A DNA stretch of 64,000 bases from Actinoplanes sp. L3-i22 (GTDB lineage Bacteria; Actinomycetota; Actinomycetes; Mycobacteriales; Micromonosporaceae), in contig NZ_AP024745.1 of NCBI RefSeq assembly GCF_019704555.1, positions 7,076,501 to 7,140,500 of the forward strand, read 5' to 3'. Each line of letters starts with the position of its first letter. Within the stretch, counting starts at the first letter, position 1. Below the pieces are notes generated by a model. That model did not search any database and was not told the origin of the DNA. It saw nothing but the letters and a program-made list of their open reading frames with translations. Shown here piece after piece: positions 41,208 through 50,066 of this stretch. A program made the translations under genes and the position numbers.

Positions 41208-43801
41208 CACGCCTCCCCGGAGAACTTGTGGAAAACCCCGGCCATCCCCTGGGCCAGCAGGTCCCGGCCGTCCAGGCCGGCGAACAGGTTCGGGAACACC
41301 GCCACGAGGCCGGTCCAGCCGGTCTGGTGCGCGGCGCCGAGACCGGCCCCGTTGTCGCCGTGGAAGTACTCGGCGAACAGGATCATGTCCCGCCAGTGCT
41401 CCCGCGCGAACGTCTCCTGCCCGCCGTAGCAGGGCCGCTGCCCCCGGGCGTCGGGCAGGAAGATCCCGGTGAGCCGGTCGGAGATCTCCCGGGCCACCTC
41501 GAAGAGCGTCATCTGCCGGCCGGAGCCGGTCGGGCACTCCACGGTGAACTCGTCGCCGTAGGCCACGTACAGGTTCAGCAGGGCCCGGATCATCAGCGCG
41601 TTCACCGGGAACCAGACCGGGCCGCGCCAGTTCGAGTTGCCGCCGAACATGCCGCTGTCCGACTCGGCCGGCCGGTACGGCACCTCGTACACCTCGTCGC
41701 CGACCCGGAACTCGAACGGGTGCTCCTGGTGGAACTTCGACAGTGACCGGAGCCCGTACGGGCTGAGGAACTCCTGCTCGTCCAGCATCCGCGCGAGGAT
41801 CCGGCGCAGCCGGTCCGCGTCGAAGAGCGCGAGCAGCCGCCCGTGCCCGTCGCTGACCCGGATCGTCTCGTGCCGGGCCAGGAACGCCCGCCCCTCGGTG
41901 ATCATCTCCGGGTGCAGGGCGACCACCGCGGGGTCGTAGACGGTCGCCGCGGCCAGCGGCAGCAGCCCCACCATGGACCGCACCCGCAGCCGCTGCGACG
42001 ACCCGTCGGGCAGCCGCAGCAGGTCGTAGTAGAAGCCGTCCTCCTCGTCCCACATCGTCGCGCTGCCGGTCGCGATGTACGCGAAGTGCTCGAAGTAGGT
42101 CTGCGCCTCCTCCACGTAGACCGGGTCCTCGACCGCCAGCTCCAGCGCGATCTGCAGCATGTTCTGGCAGTACAGGGCCATCCACGCGGTCCCGTCGGCC
42201 TGGTCCAGGTGGCCGCCGGTGGGCAGCGGCGCGCTGCGGTCGAACACCCCGATGTTGTCCAGGCCGAGGAAGCCGCCCTGGAACACGTTGCGCCCGTCGA
42301 CGTCCTTGCGGTTGACCCACCAGGTGAAGTTCTTGGCCAGCTTGTGGAAGGCGCGCTCCAGCCAGTCGTGGTCACCGCTGCCGGTCCGCGCCTTCTCCAG
42401 CTCGTAGACCAGGTGGGTGGCCCAGGCGTGCACCGGTGGGTTGACGTCGCCGAAGTTCCACTCGTACGCCGGGATCTGCCCGTTCGGGTGCAGGTAGCGG
42501 CGGCTCAGCAGCAGGTCCAGCTGGCTCTTCGCGAACGCCAGGTCGACGACGCTGAGCGCGACCGCCTGGAACGCCAGGTCCCACGCGGCGAACCAGGGGT
42601 ACTCCCAGGTGTCCGGCATCGAGATGATGTCGTGCGCGTCCAGGTGGAACCATTCGCCGTTGCGGATGCCGGGCGCGTGCAGCGGGTCCCGGCCGTGCTC
42701 GGTCAGCCACTGCTCGACGTCGTACCCGAAGTACTGCTTGGACCAGATCATCCCGGCCAGCGCCTGCCGGGCGACCTGGCGTTCCGGCTCGCCGAGCGCG
42801 GGGGCGAACAGGTCGCGGTAGAACTCGTCGGCCTCGGCGCGGCGGGCCTCGACGATCTCGTCGAAGGCGGCGGCATCCCGGTCACTCGCGCCGGGCTGCC
42901 GGTCACCGAGCCTCGTCCGTACGGAATGAGAACCGCCCGCCGGAATGGTCACCGTGACCACCGCGGCGGCCTTGGTCCCGGCGCCGCCGGGGTTGACCGC
43001 CTCCTTGTCCCCCTGGATCAGGTACCGGCCGAACGCGTCCTTGCGCCCGTCGGCGTTGTCGGTGAACAGCACCGTCGCGTCGTCCAGGCAGGTCCACCAC
43101 CGCTCGCCGAGCCGCTCGTGGTTGGCGCGCACGGTGCCGTCCGCGCCGTCGGCGGACAGTCGCGCCTGGGCGCCGGTGTTGCGGAACCAGACCGTCGGCA
43201 GCACGTGCAGCTGGGCGTCCTCGGGCCCCCGGTTGTGCACGGTGACCCGGGTGAGGATCTCCTCCGGGCCGGCCTTGGCGTACTCGACGACCACGTCGAA
43301 GTACCGGTCGTCGGCGAAGATCCCGGTGTCCAGCAGCTCGTACTCGAAGTCGCCGCGGCCCCGCTCCCGGTTCGTGGCGACCAGGTCGTTGTAGGGGAAC
43401 TCGGCATGCGGGTACTTGTAGACCATCCGCAGGTAGGAGTGCGTCGGCGTGGCGTCGACGTAGAAGTAGTACTCCTTCACGTCCTCGCCGTGGTTGCCCT
43501 CGGCGTTGGTCAGGCCGAAGAAACGTTCCTTCAGGATCGGGTCCCGCCCGTTCCACAGCGCGACCGCCAGGCAGAGCTGCTGCCGCTCGTCGCTGAACCC
43601 GGCGATCCCGTCCTCGCCCCACCGGTAGGCCCGCGACCGTGCCTGGTCGTGGGTCAGGTAGTCCCACGCGTCCCCGCCCGGGCTGTAGTCCTCCCGGACC
43701 GTCCCCCACTGCCGCTCGCTCAGATAGGGACCCCAGCGCCGCCAGTGCACGGCGCCGCTGTCGGCGTCCCGAAGGCGCCCCTGCTCGGCATTAGTCGTCA
43801 T
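41207..43801 (-). CDS. MGH1-like/GH63-like glucosidase
   Basis: The 864-residue protein has an (alpha/alpha)6-type catalytic part with WEYPWFAAWDLAFQAVAL, GQIPAYEWNFGDVNPPVHAWA and NSNWRGPVWFPVN, typical of GH63/MGH1 glucosidases that act on mannosylglycerate-type or alpha-glucosides. The N-terminal 300 residues are beta-rich. No signal peptide. It is leaderless: GAGCCT 6 bp before ATG and a degenerate copy of the shared palindrome 21 bp further up, inside the SulP gene end. It is coupled to the GH13 gene. A role in compatible-solute or storage-sugar turnover is likely. Confidence 0.85.
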   Translation of the reverse strand: MTTNAEQGRLRDADSGAVHWRRWGPYLSERQWGTVREDYSPGGDAWDYLTHDQARSRAYRWGEDGIAGFSDERQQLCLAVALWNGRDPILKERFFGLTNAEGNHGEDVKEYYFYVDATPTHSYLRMVYKYPHAEFPYNDLVATNRERGRGDFEYELLDTGIFADDRYFDVVVEYAKAGPEEILTRVTVHNRGPEDAQLHVLPTVWFRNTGAQARLSADGADGTVRANHERLGERWWTCLDDATVLFTDNADGRKDAFGRYLIQGDKEAVNPGGAGTKAAAVVTVTIPAGGSHSVRTRLGDRQPGASDRDAAAFDEIVEARRAEADEFYRDLFAPALGEPERQVARQALAGMIWSKQYFGYDVEQWLTEHGRDPLHAPGIRNGEWFHLDAHDIISMPDTWEYPWFAAWDLAFQAVALSVVDLAFAKSQLDLLLSRRYLHPNGQIPAYEWNFGDVNPPVHAWATHLVYELEKARTGSGDHDWLERAFHKLAKNFTWWVNRKDVDGRNVFQGGFLGLDNIGVFDRSAPLPTGGHLDQADGTAWMALYCQNMLQIALELAVEDPVYVEEAQTYFEHFAYIATGSATMWDEEDGFYYDLLRLPDGSSQRLRVRSMVGLLPLAAATVYDPAVVALHPEMITEGRAFLARHETIRVSDGHGRLLALFDADRLRRILARMLDEQEFLSPYGLRSLSKFHQEHPFEFRVGDEVYEVPYRPAESDSGMFGGNSNWRGPVWFPVNALMIRALLNLYVAYGDEFTVECPTGSGRQMTLFEVAREISDRLTGIFLPDARGQRPCYGGQETFAREHWRDMILFAEYFHGDNGAGLGAAHQTGWTGLVAVFPNLFAGLDGRDLLAQGMAGVFHKFSGEA

Positions 43802-43825
43802 GCCGTCAGGCTCGGCAGCCGGGCG

Positions 43826-45478
43826 TCAGCCGGCATCCTCCCGCAGGGCTGAAACCGCGTCCCCGACCGTCGGGTAGAAGTGCGCCGGATCGATCGTGCC
43901 GGTCAGCTGGTACCGGTCCACCTTGGCCCGCACCGGCGTCTTCATCCCGGCGAAGACCAGCGAGATCCCGGCCGCGTTCAGCTCCTCGTCGAGGTCCTTG
44001 AGCATGTCCGCGGCGGTGGTGTCCACGTCGGTGATCGGCTCGGCGGCGATCACGATGAACCGCGGCGGCGCCGGGGCGTGCGCGAGCACGCGTACCTCGT
44101 CGCGGAACGTCCGGGCGTTCGCGAAGATCAGCGGCGCGTCGAACCGGAACACCACGATGCCCGGCACCTGTTCGGCGTCCGGGAAGACCTGCAGGTCGTG
44201 GTAGCCGTTGACGCCGGCCGGGCGGCCCAGCACGGTCCGGTACGGCCACCAGGTGCGCCGGAACACGTTGAGCACGGACAGGCTGACCGCGACCGCGATG
44301 CCGGCCAGCACGCCGGCCACCGCGACCCCGGCGAAGGCCGCCACCGCCAGGGCGAACTCCATCCGCCGCTGCCGCCACAGCCGCCGCATGCCGGCCACGT
44401 CGGCCAGCGACAGCGACGCGGCGATCACCACCGCGGCCAGGATCGGCTGCGGCAGGTTCCGCAGCAGATCCGGCGCGACGACCAGCAGCAGGGTGATCGC
44501 CGCCGCGCCGACCAGCCCGGTCAGCTGGCTGCGCGCCCCGGCCTGGAACGCGACCGCGGTCCGGGAGCCGCTGGTGCTGACCGGGAAGCCCTGGAAGAGC
44601 CCGGCCGCGAGGTTCGCCGCGCCGATGCCGAGCATCTCCCGGTTGCCGCGCAGCTCCTGCCCGGTCCGGGCGGCGAAGGCGGACGCCGTGGAGATCGTGT
44701 CGGTGACCGACACCAGCGTGATGCCCAGCGCGCCGATCGCGAGCGGCCCCAGCACGTCCCAGCCCACCGCCGGCAGCGTGAACGGCGGAAGACCCGGCGG
44801 CAGGGCGCCGACGACGTGGACGTCCAGATCGAACGCCGGCACCGCGACGGTCGCGCCGACCACGACGAGCAGAATGCCCGGGACCTTCGGGAACCAGTGC
44901 CGCAGCAGCAGGATCACCAGCAGCCCACCGGCGCCGATCGCCAGCGCGGCCGGCACGGTCTCCCCGGCGGCGACCCCGCGGGCGAACCCGGCGGCCTCGG
45001 CGAACAGCCCGTCGCCGTCCACCGAGAACCCGAACAGCTTGGGCAGCTGCCCGACCAGGATGGTCAGCGCCAGCCCGTTGAGGTAGCCCAGCTGGGTGGG
45101 GTGCGACAGCAGGTCGGCGACGAAGCCGAGCTTGGCGACCGCGGCGATGGTCATCATCGCCCCGGTCATCAGGGCCAGCGTCGACGCCAGCGCGACCGGG
45201 TCGTGGCCCCGCGCGACGATCGGCAGGAGCACCGCGGCGATCATCGGGCCGAGCGACGAGTCCGGGCCCAGGACCAGCACCTTCGACGGGCCGATCAGCG
45301 CGTAGGCGACCAGGCAGAGGATCGTGGTGTAGAGCCCGGTGATCGCGGGCAGCCCGGCCAGCTCGGCGTAGGCCATGCCCTGCGGGACCAGCAGCGTGGT
45401 CAGCACCAGCCCGGCGAGCAGATCCCGGCCGGGACGGGTGACGCCGCCCGGCCAGGCCGGGCGGCGTCGACTCGTCAT
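43826..45478 (-). CDS. SulP/SLC26 family anion transporter with STAS domain
   Basis: The 550-residue protein has the SulP transport domain with about 12-14 TM segments (LLVPQGMAYAELAGLPAITGLY is the family signature; GPDSSLGPMIAAV follows) and a C-terminal STAS domain from about residue 430 (GIVVFRFDAPLIFANARTF, DVDTTAADML). It moves sulfate, bicarbonate or another anion. ATG 45478 lies 10 bp after the DUF1269 stop; no clear Shine-Dalgarno site is seen, so the start is less certain. The last codons contain the promoter site of the glucosidase operon. Confidence 0.9.
   Translation of the reverse strand: MTSRRRPAWPGGVTRPGRDLLAGLVLTTLLVPQGMAYAELAGLPAITGLYTTILCLVAYALIGPSKVLVLGPDSSLGPMIAAVLLPIVARGHDPVALASTLALMTGAMMTIAAVAKLGFVADLLSHPTQLGYLNGLALTILVGQLPKLFGFSVDGDGLFAEAAGFARGVAAGETVPAALAIGAGGLLVILLLRHWFPKVPGILLVVVGATVAVPAFDLDVHVVGALPPGLPPFTLPAVGWDVLGPLAIGALGITLVSVTDTISTASAFAARTGQELRGNREMLGIGAANLAAGLFQGFPVSTSGSRTAVAFQAGARSQLTGLVGAAAITLLLVVAPDLLRNLPQPILAAVVIAASLSLADVAGMRRLWRQRRMEFALAVAAFAGVAVAGVLAGIAVAVSLSVLNVFRRTWWPYRTVLGRPAGVNGYHDLQVFPDAEQVPGIVVFRFDAPLIFANARTFRDEVRVLAHAPAPPRFIVIAAEPITDVDTTAADMLKDLDEELNAAGISLVFAGMKTPVRAKVDRYQLTGTIDPAHFYPTVGDAVSALREDAG
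43835..43853 (-). promoter_or_regulatory. Degenerate shared palindrome of the glucosidase-amylase operon
   Basis: On the minus strand TTCAGCC-CTGCG-GGAGGAT. GAGCCT (complement of 43808-43813) follows after exactly 21 bp and ATG 43801 after 6 bp. Two half-site mismatches, but the spacing is identical to the best sites. It lies inside the 3' end of the SulP gene. Confidence 0.6.
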
Positions 45479-45488
45479 GCGGGGAAAC

Positions 45489-45983
45489 TTACTGGACCGG
45501 GGCGCCGTGCAGCGCCTCCTGCAGTTCCTCCTCGGTCTCCTTCGGCAGCGACGACTTGAGCACCGTGCCGCCGAACTTGCTCAACGACTCGACCGCTTTG
45601 TCGGGCGTGACCGATTCGACCACCAGGAACAGCGCCGATGTTCCCGGTTGGAGCTCCTCGCGGATCCGTTCCTGGAACTCCTTGTTGATCGCCCCCTTGG
45701 CGATCTTGCCGGTGAGCGCGCCCAGGCCGGCGCCGACCGCCATGCCCAGGACCGGGATGAAGAACAGCATCCCGAACAGCAGACCCCAGAACATGCCCCA
45801 GGTCGCGCCGCCGCCCACCGCGTGATGGTTGGTCGTCACGTGGAACTTGCCCTCGCGGTCCCGGATGATCACGGCGATCGCGTCCGGTTGGATGATCATG
45901 TCCTTGGCCAGCCGGTTTGCCTCCAGCGACGCTGCTGTCGCCGTGGTCTCGTCGGGATATCCGATGGCGACCAGTGTTGCCAT
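45489..45983 (-). CDS. DUF1269 family protein (copy 1)
   Basis: The 164-residue protein begins [22 protein letters not shown] and has the DUF1269 central glycine-rich hydrophobic hairpin ([36 protein letters not shown]) and the C-terminal block [16 protein letters not shown]. The family is of unknown function, possibly membrane-associated. ATG 45983 has AAGGAG 7 bp upstream. It is transcribed from the palindrome at 46038 and is followed by the SulP gene after 10 bp. Confidence 0.87.
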   Translation of the reverse strand: MATLVAIGYPDETTATAASLEANRLAKDMIIQPDAIAVIIRDREGKFHVTTNHHAVGGGATWGMFWGLLFGMLFFIPVLGMAVGAGLGALTGKIAKGAINKEFQERIREELQPGTSALFLVVESVTPDKAVESLSKFGGTVLKSSLPKETEEELQEALHGAPVQ

Positions 45984-46037
45984 GACGTGCTCCTTCCGAT
46001 TGATGCCGATAGTCAGCCACGTCCCGCCGCCACGATC

Positions 46038-46056
46038 CTCATTCCACGCGGATGAC
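46038..46056 (-). promoter_or_regulatory. Shared palindrome of the DUF1269-SulP operon
   Basis: CTCATTC-CACGC-GGATGAC. On the minus strand GACTAT (complement of 46009-46014) follows after 23 bp, with a short leader to the DUF1269 ATG. Confidence 0.65.
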
Positions 46057-46111
46057 TTCCCCGGCCGGCCGGGCGGGCTTTCCCCCCGGGCCACGACGCC
46101 GCTGCGGGTCG

Positions 46112-46130
46112 TTCATCCCCGGCGGGCGAT
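46112..46130 (+). promoter_or_regulatory. Shared palindrome of the 46-48 kb operon
   Basis: TTCATCC-CCGGC-GGGCGAT. GAAGAT (46152-46157) follows after exactly 21 bp, then a leader of about 30 nt with GGGAG before ATG 46195. Together with 46038 it forms a divergent pair with one site per direction. Confidence 0.65.
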
Positions 46131-46194
46131 GCCCCGGCCGGTCCCGGCCGCGAAGATCGAAAAACCATCTATTTCCGTACGACGGGAGCCGGTC

Positions 46195-46401
46195 ATGTAC
46201 GAGCGCTACGAGATCCGGGTCCGCGGCTTCCTGGGCCCGCTGCTCCGGCGGACGCTCGGCGACCTGCGGATCCGGACCATGCCACGGCAGAGCACGATCC
46301 GCGGCCGGCTCTCCGACGACGACCTGGAACGCCTGCTCACCCGCCTGGACCACTCCGGTGTCCAGGTGGTCTGCCTGACCTCGCTGGGAGAGAGACGATG
46401 A
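46195..46401 (+). CDS. Small soluble alpha/beta protein (paralogue of the 17342 product)
   Basis: The 68-residue protein ([57 protein letters not shown]) follows the same strand-helix pattern and spacing as the 74-residue protein at 17342. It may be an ACT- or ferredoxin-like sensor fold. GGGAG lies 7 bp before ATG. Its stop overlaps the ATG of the next DUF7144 gene (ATGA). At 17342 the paralogue is coupled to a K+ channel instead. Confidence 0.72.
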   Translation: MYERYEIRVRGFLGPLLRRTLGDLRIRTMPRQSTIRGRLSDDDLERLLTRLDHSGVQVVCLTSLGERR

Positions 46402-46814
46402 CGTACGCCGAACGAACCCGGAACGTTCCCCCGCCGTCGCCGTGGGTCGGCATGGTGCTGTTCGCCGGGGTGATGCTGCTGATCAACGGCGGGTTCGAGG
46501 TGATGGAGGGGGTCGTCATGCTGGCCCGCGACGACCTCGCCCAGGCCACCGCGGACGCCCTCGCGATCCCGGCCGACTTCACCTTCTGGGGCTGGGCCCA
46601 GCTGATCCTCGGGACGATCACCGTACTGGCCGGCATCGGCGTGCTCTACGGGCAGGCCTGGGCCCGGATCATCGCGATCGTGATCGCCGTGTTCAGCGCG
46701 TTCTCGAACATGATCATGTTGCCGGCCTATCCGTTCTGGTGCTCCATCGTGATCGCCATCGACGTGCTCTGCATCTGGGCGATCGCGGCGCACGGCCGTG
46801 AGATCCGCGCCTGA
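46398..46814 (+). CDS. DUF7144 four-TM membrane protein (copy 4)
   Basis: The 138-residue protein has the family blocks [47 protein letters not shown] and the C-terminal [11 protein letters not shown]. It overlaps the small upstream gene by 4 bp (ATGA), with GGGAGAGAG before the ATG. The AI-2E-type permease gene starts inside its last codons. The repeated pairing of DUF7144 genes with small soluble proteins or channels suggests an accessory membrane role. Confidence 0.85.
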   Translation: MTYAERTRNVPPPSPWVGMVLFAGVMLLINGGFEVMEGVVMLARDDLAQATADALAIPADFTFWGWAQLILGTITVLAGIGVLYGQAWARIIAIVIAVFSAFSNMIMLPAYPFWCSIVIAIDVLCIWAIAAHGREIRA

Positions 46815-47934
46815 GGCACGCCCGGGCAGCCCGCGGCCGAGCGCATTCGCGCCGGCCGCGGTGCTGCCGCGTGGCGTGCTGGTCCTGCTCGGCTGCGCCT
46901 GCCTGGTGATCGTGGTCGCCGGGCTGCGCTGGGTCGCCGACCTGGTCGGCCCGGTCTTCCTGGGCCTGATGCTGGTCGTGACGGTCAGCCCGCTCACCGA
47001 GTGGCTGCGCCGCCGCCGCACGCCCGGCTGGCTCGCCGCCGTGGCGACCGTGCTGGTCATCTACCTGATCCTGGCCGCGCTCGGCGGGGCCCTGGTGGTC
47101 TCGGTGGCCCGGCTGATCGACCTGATGCCGCAGTACCAGGCCCAGTTCGCGAACCTGCGCGAGGACGTGGTCAGCGGTCTCGGCACCCTCGGGATAAGCG
47201 CCGAACAGGTGCGCTCCGCGGTGTCCGGGGTCGACTCCGGCGCGGTCGCGCACGTGCTGGGATCGCTGGCCGGCGGACTGGCCGGGCTGCTGTCCAACAC
47301 CGTGTTCGTGGTGGCCGTGCTGCTGTTCATGTGCCTGGACGCGGTCGGCTTCCCGGCCCGGCTCAACTCGATCGTCGGCGAGCGCCCGCAGGTGGTGGCG
47401 GCGCTCGGGTCGTTCGCCCGGGGCACCCGCCGCTACCTGGTGGTGTGCACGGTGTTCGGGCTGATCGTGGCGACCTTCGACACGCTGCTGCTGTGGGCGC
47501 TCGGCGTACCGCTGCCGTTGCTGTGGGGGTTGCTGTCGTTCATCACCAACTACATCCCGAACATCGGCTTCGTGATCGGGGTGATCCCGCCGGCGCTGCT
47601 CGGGCTGCTGCAGGGCGGGCCGGAGCTGATGCTCACCGTGATCGTGCTGTACTGCCTGGTCAACTTCGTGATCCAGTCGGTGATCCAGCCGAAGGTGGTC
47701 GGCGACGCGGTCGGCCTGTCGGCGACCGTGTCGTTCCTGGCGCTGATCTTCTGGGCCTGGGTGCTGGGCGGCCTCGGGGCGCTGCTGGCGATCCCGCTGA
47801 CCCTGCTCGCCAAGGGGCTGCTGGTCGACATCGACCCGGGCACCCGCTGGATGAACGTGCTGCTGTCGGACTCGCCCGTACCGGATGGGCTGTCGGATTC
47901 GCCCGTACCGGATGAGGCCGTCGAGGCGCAGTAG
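46798..47934 (+). CDS. AI-2E family (PerM/YdiK-type) transporter
   Basis: The 378-residue protein has eight TM helices, the family block FITNYIPNIGFVIGVIPPALLG and the C-terminal WAWVLGGLGALLAIPLTLLAK. The family contains exporters of AI-2-like compounds and Na+/H+ antiporters; substrate unknown. GTG 46798 overlaps the preceding DUF7144 gene. The last residues hold two copies of a nine-residue LSDSPVPDG repeat (27-bp duplication). Confidence 0.88.
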   Translation: MRSAPEARPGSPRPSAFAPAAVLPRGVLVLLGCACLVIVVAGLRWVADLVGPVFLGLMLVVTVSPLTEWLRRRRTPGWLAAVATVLVIYLILAALGGALVVSVARLIDLMPQYQAQFANLREDVVSGLGTLGISAEQVRSAVSGVDSGAVAHVLGSLAGGLAGLLSNTVFVVAVLLFMCLDAVGFPARLNSIVGERPQVVAALGSFARGTRRYLVVCTVFGLIVATFDTLLLWALGVPLPLLWGLLSFITNYIPNIGFVIGVIPPALLGLLQGGPELMLTVIVLYCLVNFVIQSVIQPKVVGDAVGLSATVSFLALIFWAWVLGGLGALLAIPLTLLAKGLLVDIDPGTRWMNVLLSDSPVPDGLSDSPVPDEAVEAQ

Positions 47935-47950
47935 TCGGCACGCTGACGCG

Positions 47951-48445
47951 ATGACGACCTTCACTGTCTGGAAGTACGACGATCCCCAGGGCGCCGAGCA
48001 GGCCTTCGACGCCATCAAGTACGCCGCCGCGGACGATCTCGTGAAGATCGTCGACCATGCGATCGTCAGCTGGCCGGTCGGCGCGTCCAAGCCCGTCTCC
48101 CACCACGCACACGACACGAACTGGCGCGGCACCGGCTGGGGCGCGTTCTGGGGCGTGGTCCTCGGCAGCCTGTTCTTCATCCCGGTGATCGGTGGTGTGG
48201 TCGGCGCCGGGCTGGGCGCGCTCACCAAGGCCACCGAGGGCACCGGGATCACCCGCGAGCAGCTGGAACGGATCCGGACCGGGATCACCGAGGGCACGTC
48301 CGCGCTGTTCCTGGTCACCGACCACGGCAACCTGGACCGGCTCGGCGAGCGCTTCCACGGGCTGGGCAGCCGGCTGATCGAGACCAACCTGACCGAGGCC
48401 GAGCGGGACACCCTGCTCGAGACGTTCGGCGACCACCGCCCGTAG
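47951..48445 (+). CDS. DUF1269 family protein (copy 2)
   Basis: The 164-residue protein begins MTTFTVWKYDDPQGAEQAFDA and has the glycine-rich hydrophobic hairpin [31 protein letters not shown] and the block [16 protein letters not shown]. It is a paralogue of the product at 45489. ATG 47951 lies 16 bp after the permease stop, without an obvious Shine-Dalgarno sequence. It ends two bases before the convergent membrane protein gene. Confidence 0.87.
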   Translation: MTTFTVWKYDDPQGAEQAFDAIKYAAADDLVKIVDHAIVSWPVGASKPVSHHAHDTNWRGTGWGAFWGVVLGSLFFIPVIGGVVGAGLGALTKATEGTGITREQLERIRTGITEGTSALFLVTDHGNLDRLGERFHGLGSRLIETNLTEAERDTLLETFGDHRP

Positions 48446-48447
48446 GT

Positions 48448-49899
48448 TCACCCCGCGACGGCCGGCTCGTGCGGGACGCGGCGGGCGATCAGCGTCACCG
48501 CGGCCTCGTAGGCGGCCAGCAGGATCACGATGACCAGCAACGATGTCCACGACGACAGGATCAGGGCGAGGATCGCGGCGACCACCACCCCGGCGATACG
48601 GACCGGGTCGAGGTGGGCCGCGATCCAGCCGGGCGCGTGCGCACCCACCACGCGGGCGCCGCGCCAGGTCGCCCGGCCGCCCCGGGCCACCTGCCCGCGC
48701 AGCCAGGCCGGGATGCGGCCGGGGCCGACCAGATACGCCGCCAGGGCGAGCAGCGCGCCGATCACGATGATCTGTACTCCGCGCTCGCGCAGCAGGCCGA
48801 AGACACTGGTCATCGCCGCGTCCACCCCGTCCCGGTAGGTACCGCCGGGCACCTGGGCGAGGATCTCCCGCCGGACGGCGCGCAGGATCGCGGTGATCGC
48901 GACCGCCGCCACCACCAGCCACAGACCGAGCTGGACCGTGGTGCGCCGGCGGCCCGGGGACACCAGGTACGCCGCGATCAGCAGCACGATCGTCGCCGCG
49001 ACGAACAGGCCCAGGTCCCGCTTCGCGGTCGCCACCGCCTGCTGCGCGGCCCACAGCTTGCCCGCGTCGTAGACGGTGAACTGGGCGAAGTTCGCCGGCA
49101 GCGTCACCCCGAGCTGCTCCTGGATCCGGTCGCGCAGGTTCGCCGGGATCTCGCCGCTGCTCAGGTCGGGCAGCGTGATCTGCTTGCCGAACATCGTCGG
49201 CAGCTCCGCGCTCAGCTCCCGCAGGGCCTGGTTGATCAGCGGCAACATGTCGATGTCGATGCGGTCGGAGTGGGCCCGGATGACGTCGCTGTTCCCGTTG
49301 ATCACCGCCAGCACCCGTTGATGGACGCGCCGGTTCAGCTCGACCCAGACGGTCTGGAAGCGGTCGCTCTGCAGCACCTCCCCGACGATCTTGCGGACCT
49401 GCTCGCGGATCTGCCCGGTCAGCGGGCCGGCCAGGAACGCCGCCTGTTGCGGCAGGACGGTCCGCAGCCGCTGCTCGACGTCGAGCACCTGCAGCAGCTG
49501 GGTGCTGGTGTACTCGGCGACGGCCGCGGACACCTTCGGGTCCTGCGGCAGCGGGGCCACCGTCGCCACCCAGCGGTCGGTGTTCAGCACGGTTCGTGCC
49601 CCCCACAGCCCGACGACGCTGGTGACCAGCGCGAACGCCGCGATCGCGGCCAGCACGGCGGCGAGCGTGCGCCGGACGGCCCCGCTGCCGGGGCGACGGC
49701 GCGGCGGCCGCTGCCCGAGCTCCGCGCGCAGCGACTGAACCTCGGCGCGCAGCCGAACCAGTTCGTCCGGCTCGGCCGGATGCGTTTCGTCCGGCTCGGC
49801 CGGATGCGTTTCGTCCGGCTCCGCCGGGTTGGTTCCGTCCGGCTGGTAGGGCTCCTGGCCGGGCGGCGCAGCGGGCGACGGCTGTGCGGAACTGGTCAT
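48448..49899 (-). CDS. Integral membrane protein with coiled-coil-like N terminus
   Basis: I do not recognise a named family. The 483-residue protein has a Pro-rich N terminus with three copies of AEPDETHP-type repeats (24-bp units), a short helix (LVRLRAEVQSLRAELGQ), one TM helix (residues about 75-100), a large extracytoplasmic domain of about 200 residues, and four or five C-terminal TM helices. GGGGGAG lies 6 bp before ATG 49899. The palindrome at 49967 is its promoter. It is convergent with the 46-48 kb operon. Confidence 0.8.
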   Translation of the reverse strand: MTSSAQPSPAAPPGQEPYQPDGTNPAEPDETHPAEPDETHPAEPDELVRLRAEVQSLRAELGQRPPRRRPGSGAVRRTLAAVLAAIAAFALVTSVVGLWGARTVLNTDRWVATVAPLPQDPKVSAAVAEYTSTQLLQVLDVEQRLRTVLPQQAAFLAGPLTGQIREQVRKIVGEVLQSDRFQTVWVELNRRVHQRVLAVINGNSDVIRAHSDRIDIDMLPLINQALRELSAELPTMFGKQITLPDLSSGEIPANLRDRIQEQLGVTLPANFAQFTVYDAGKLWAAQQAVATAKRDLGLFVAATIVLLIAAYLVSPGRRRTTVQLGLWLVVAAVAITAILRAVRREILAQVPGGTYRDGVDAAMTSVFGLLRERGVQIIVIGALLALAAYLVGPGRIPAWLRGQVARGGRATWRGARVVGAHAPGWIAAHLDPVRIAGVVVAAILALILSSWTSLLVIVILLAAYEAAVTLIARRVPHEPAVAG

Positions 49900-49966
49900 G
49901 ATGATCTCCCCCTCGGTCCACGGCCGGTGGTCCTGCCGACAGTGACCCGGCCGGGACGACCCGCGC

Positions 49967-49985
49967 GTCACCCGGCGCGGATGAG
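49967..49985 (-). promoter_or_regulatory. Shared palindrome of the 483-residue membrane protein gene
   Basis: GTCACCC-GGCGC-GGATGAG. On the minus strand CACTGT (complement of 49939-49944) follows after 22 bp, with a leader of about 30 nt to the GGGGGAG site and ATG 49899. Confidence 0.7.
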
Positions 49986-50014
49986 CCCCCGGCGGCCCGG
50001 CCGCCGACCGGCCG

Positions 50015-50033
50015 TTCACCCCCGGTGGATGAG
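50015..50033 (+). promoter_or_regulatory. Shared palindrome of the DUF6325-SHOCT operon
   Basis: TTCACCC-CCGGT-GGATGAG is nearly perfect. CAGGCT (50055-50060) follows after exactly 21 bp and ATG 50067 after 6 bp, a leaderless start. Confidence 0.87.
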
Positions 50034-50066
50034 GCTCGCCCGGGCCCGGGCCAGCAGGCTGTGGCC

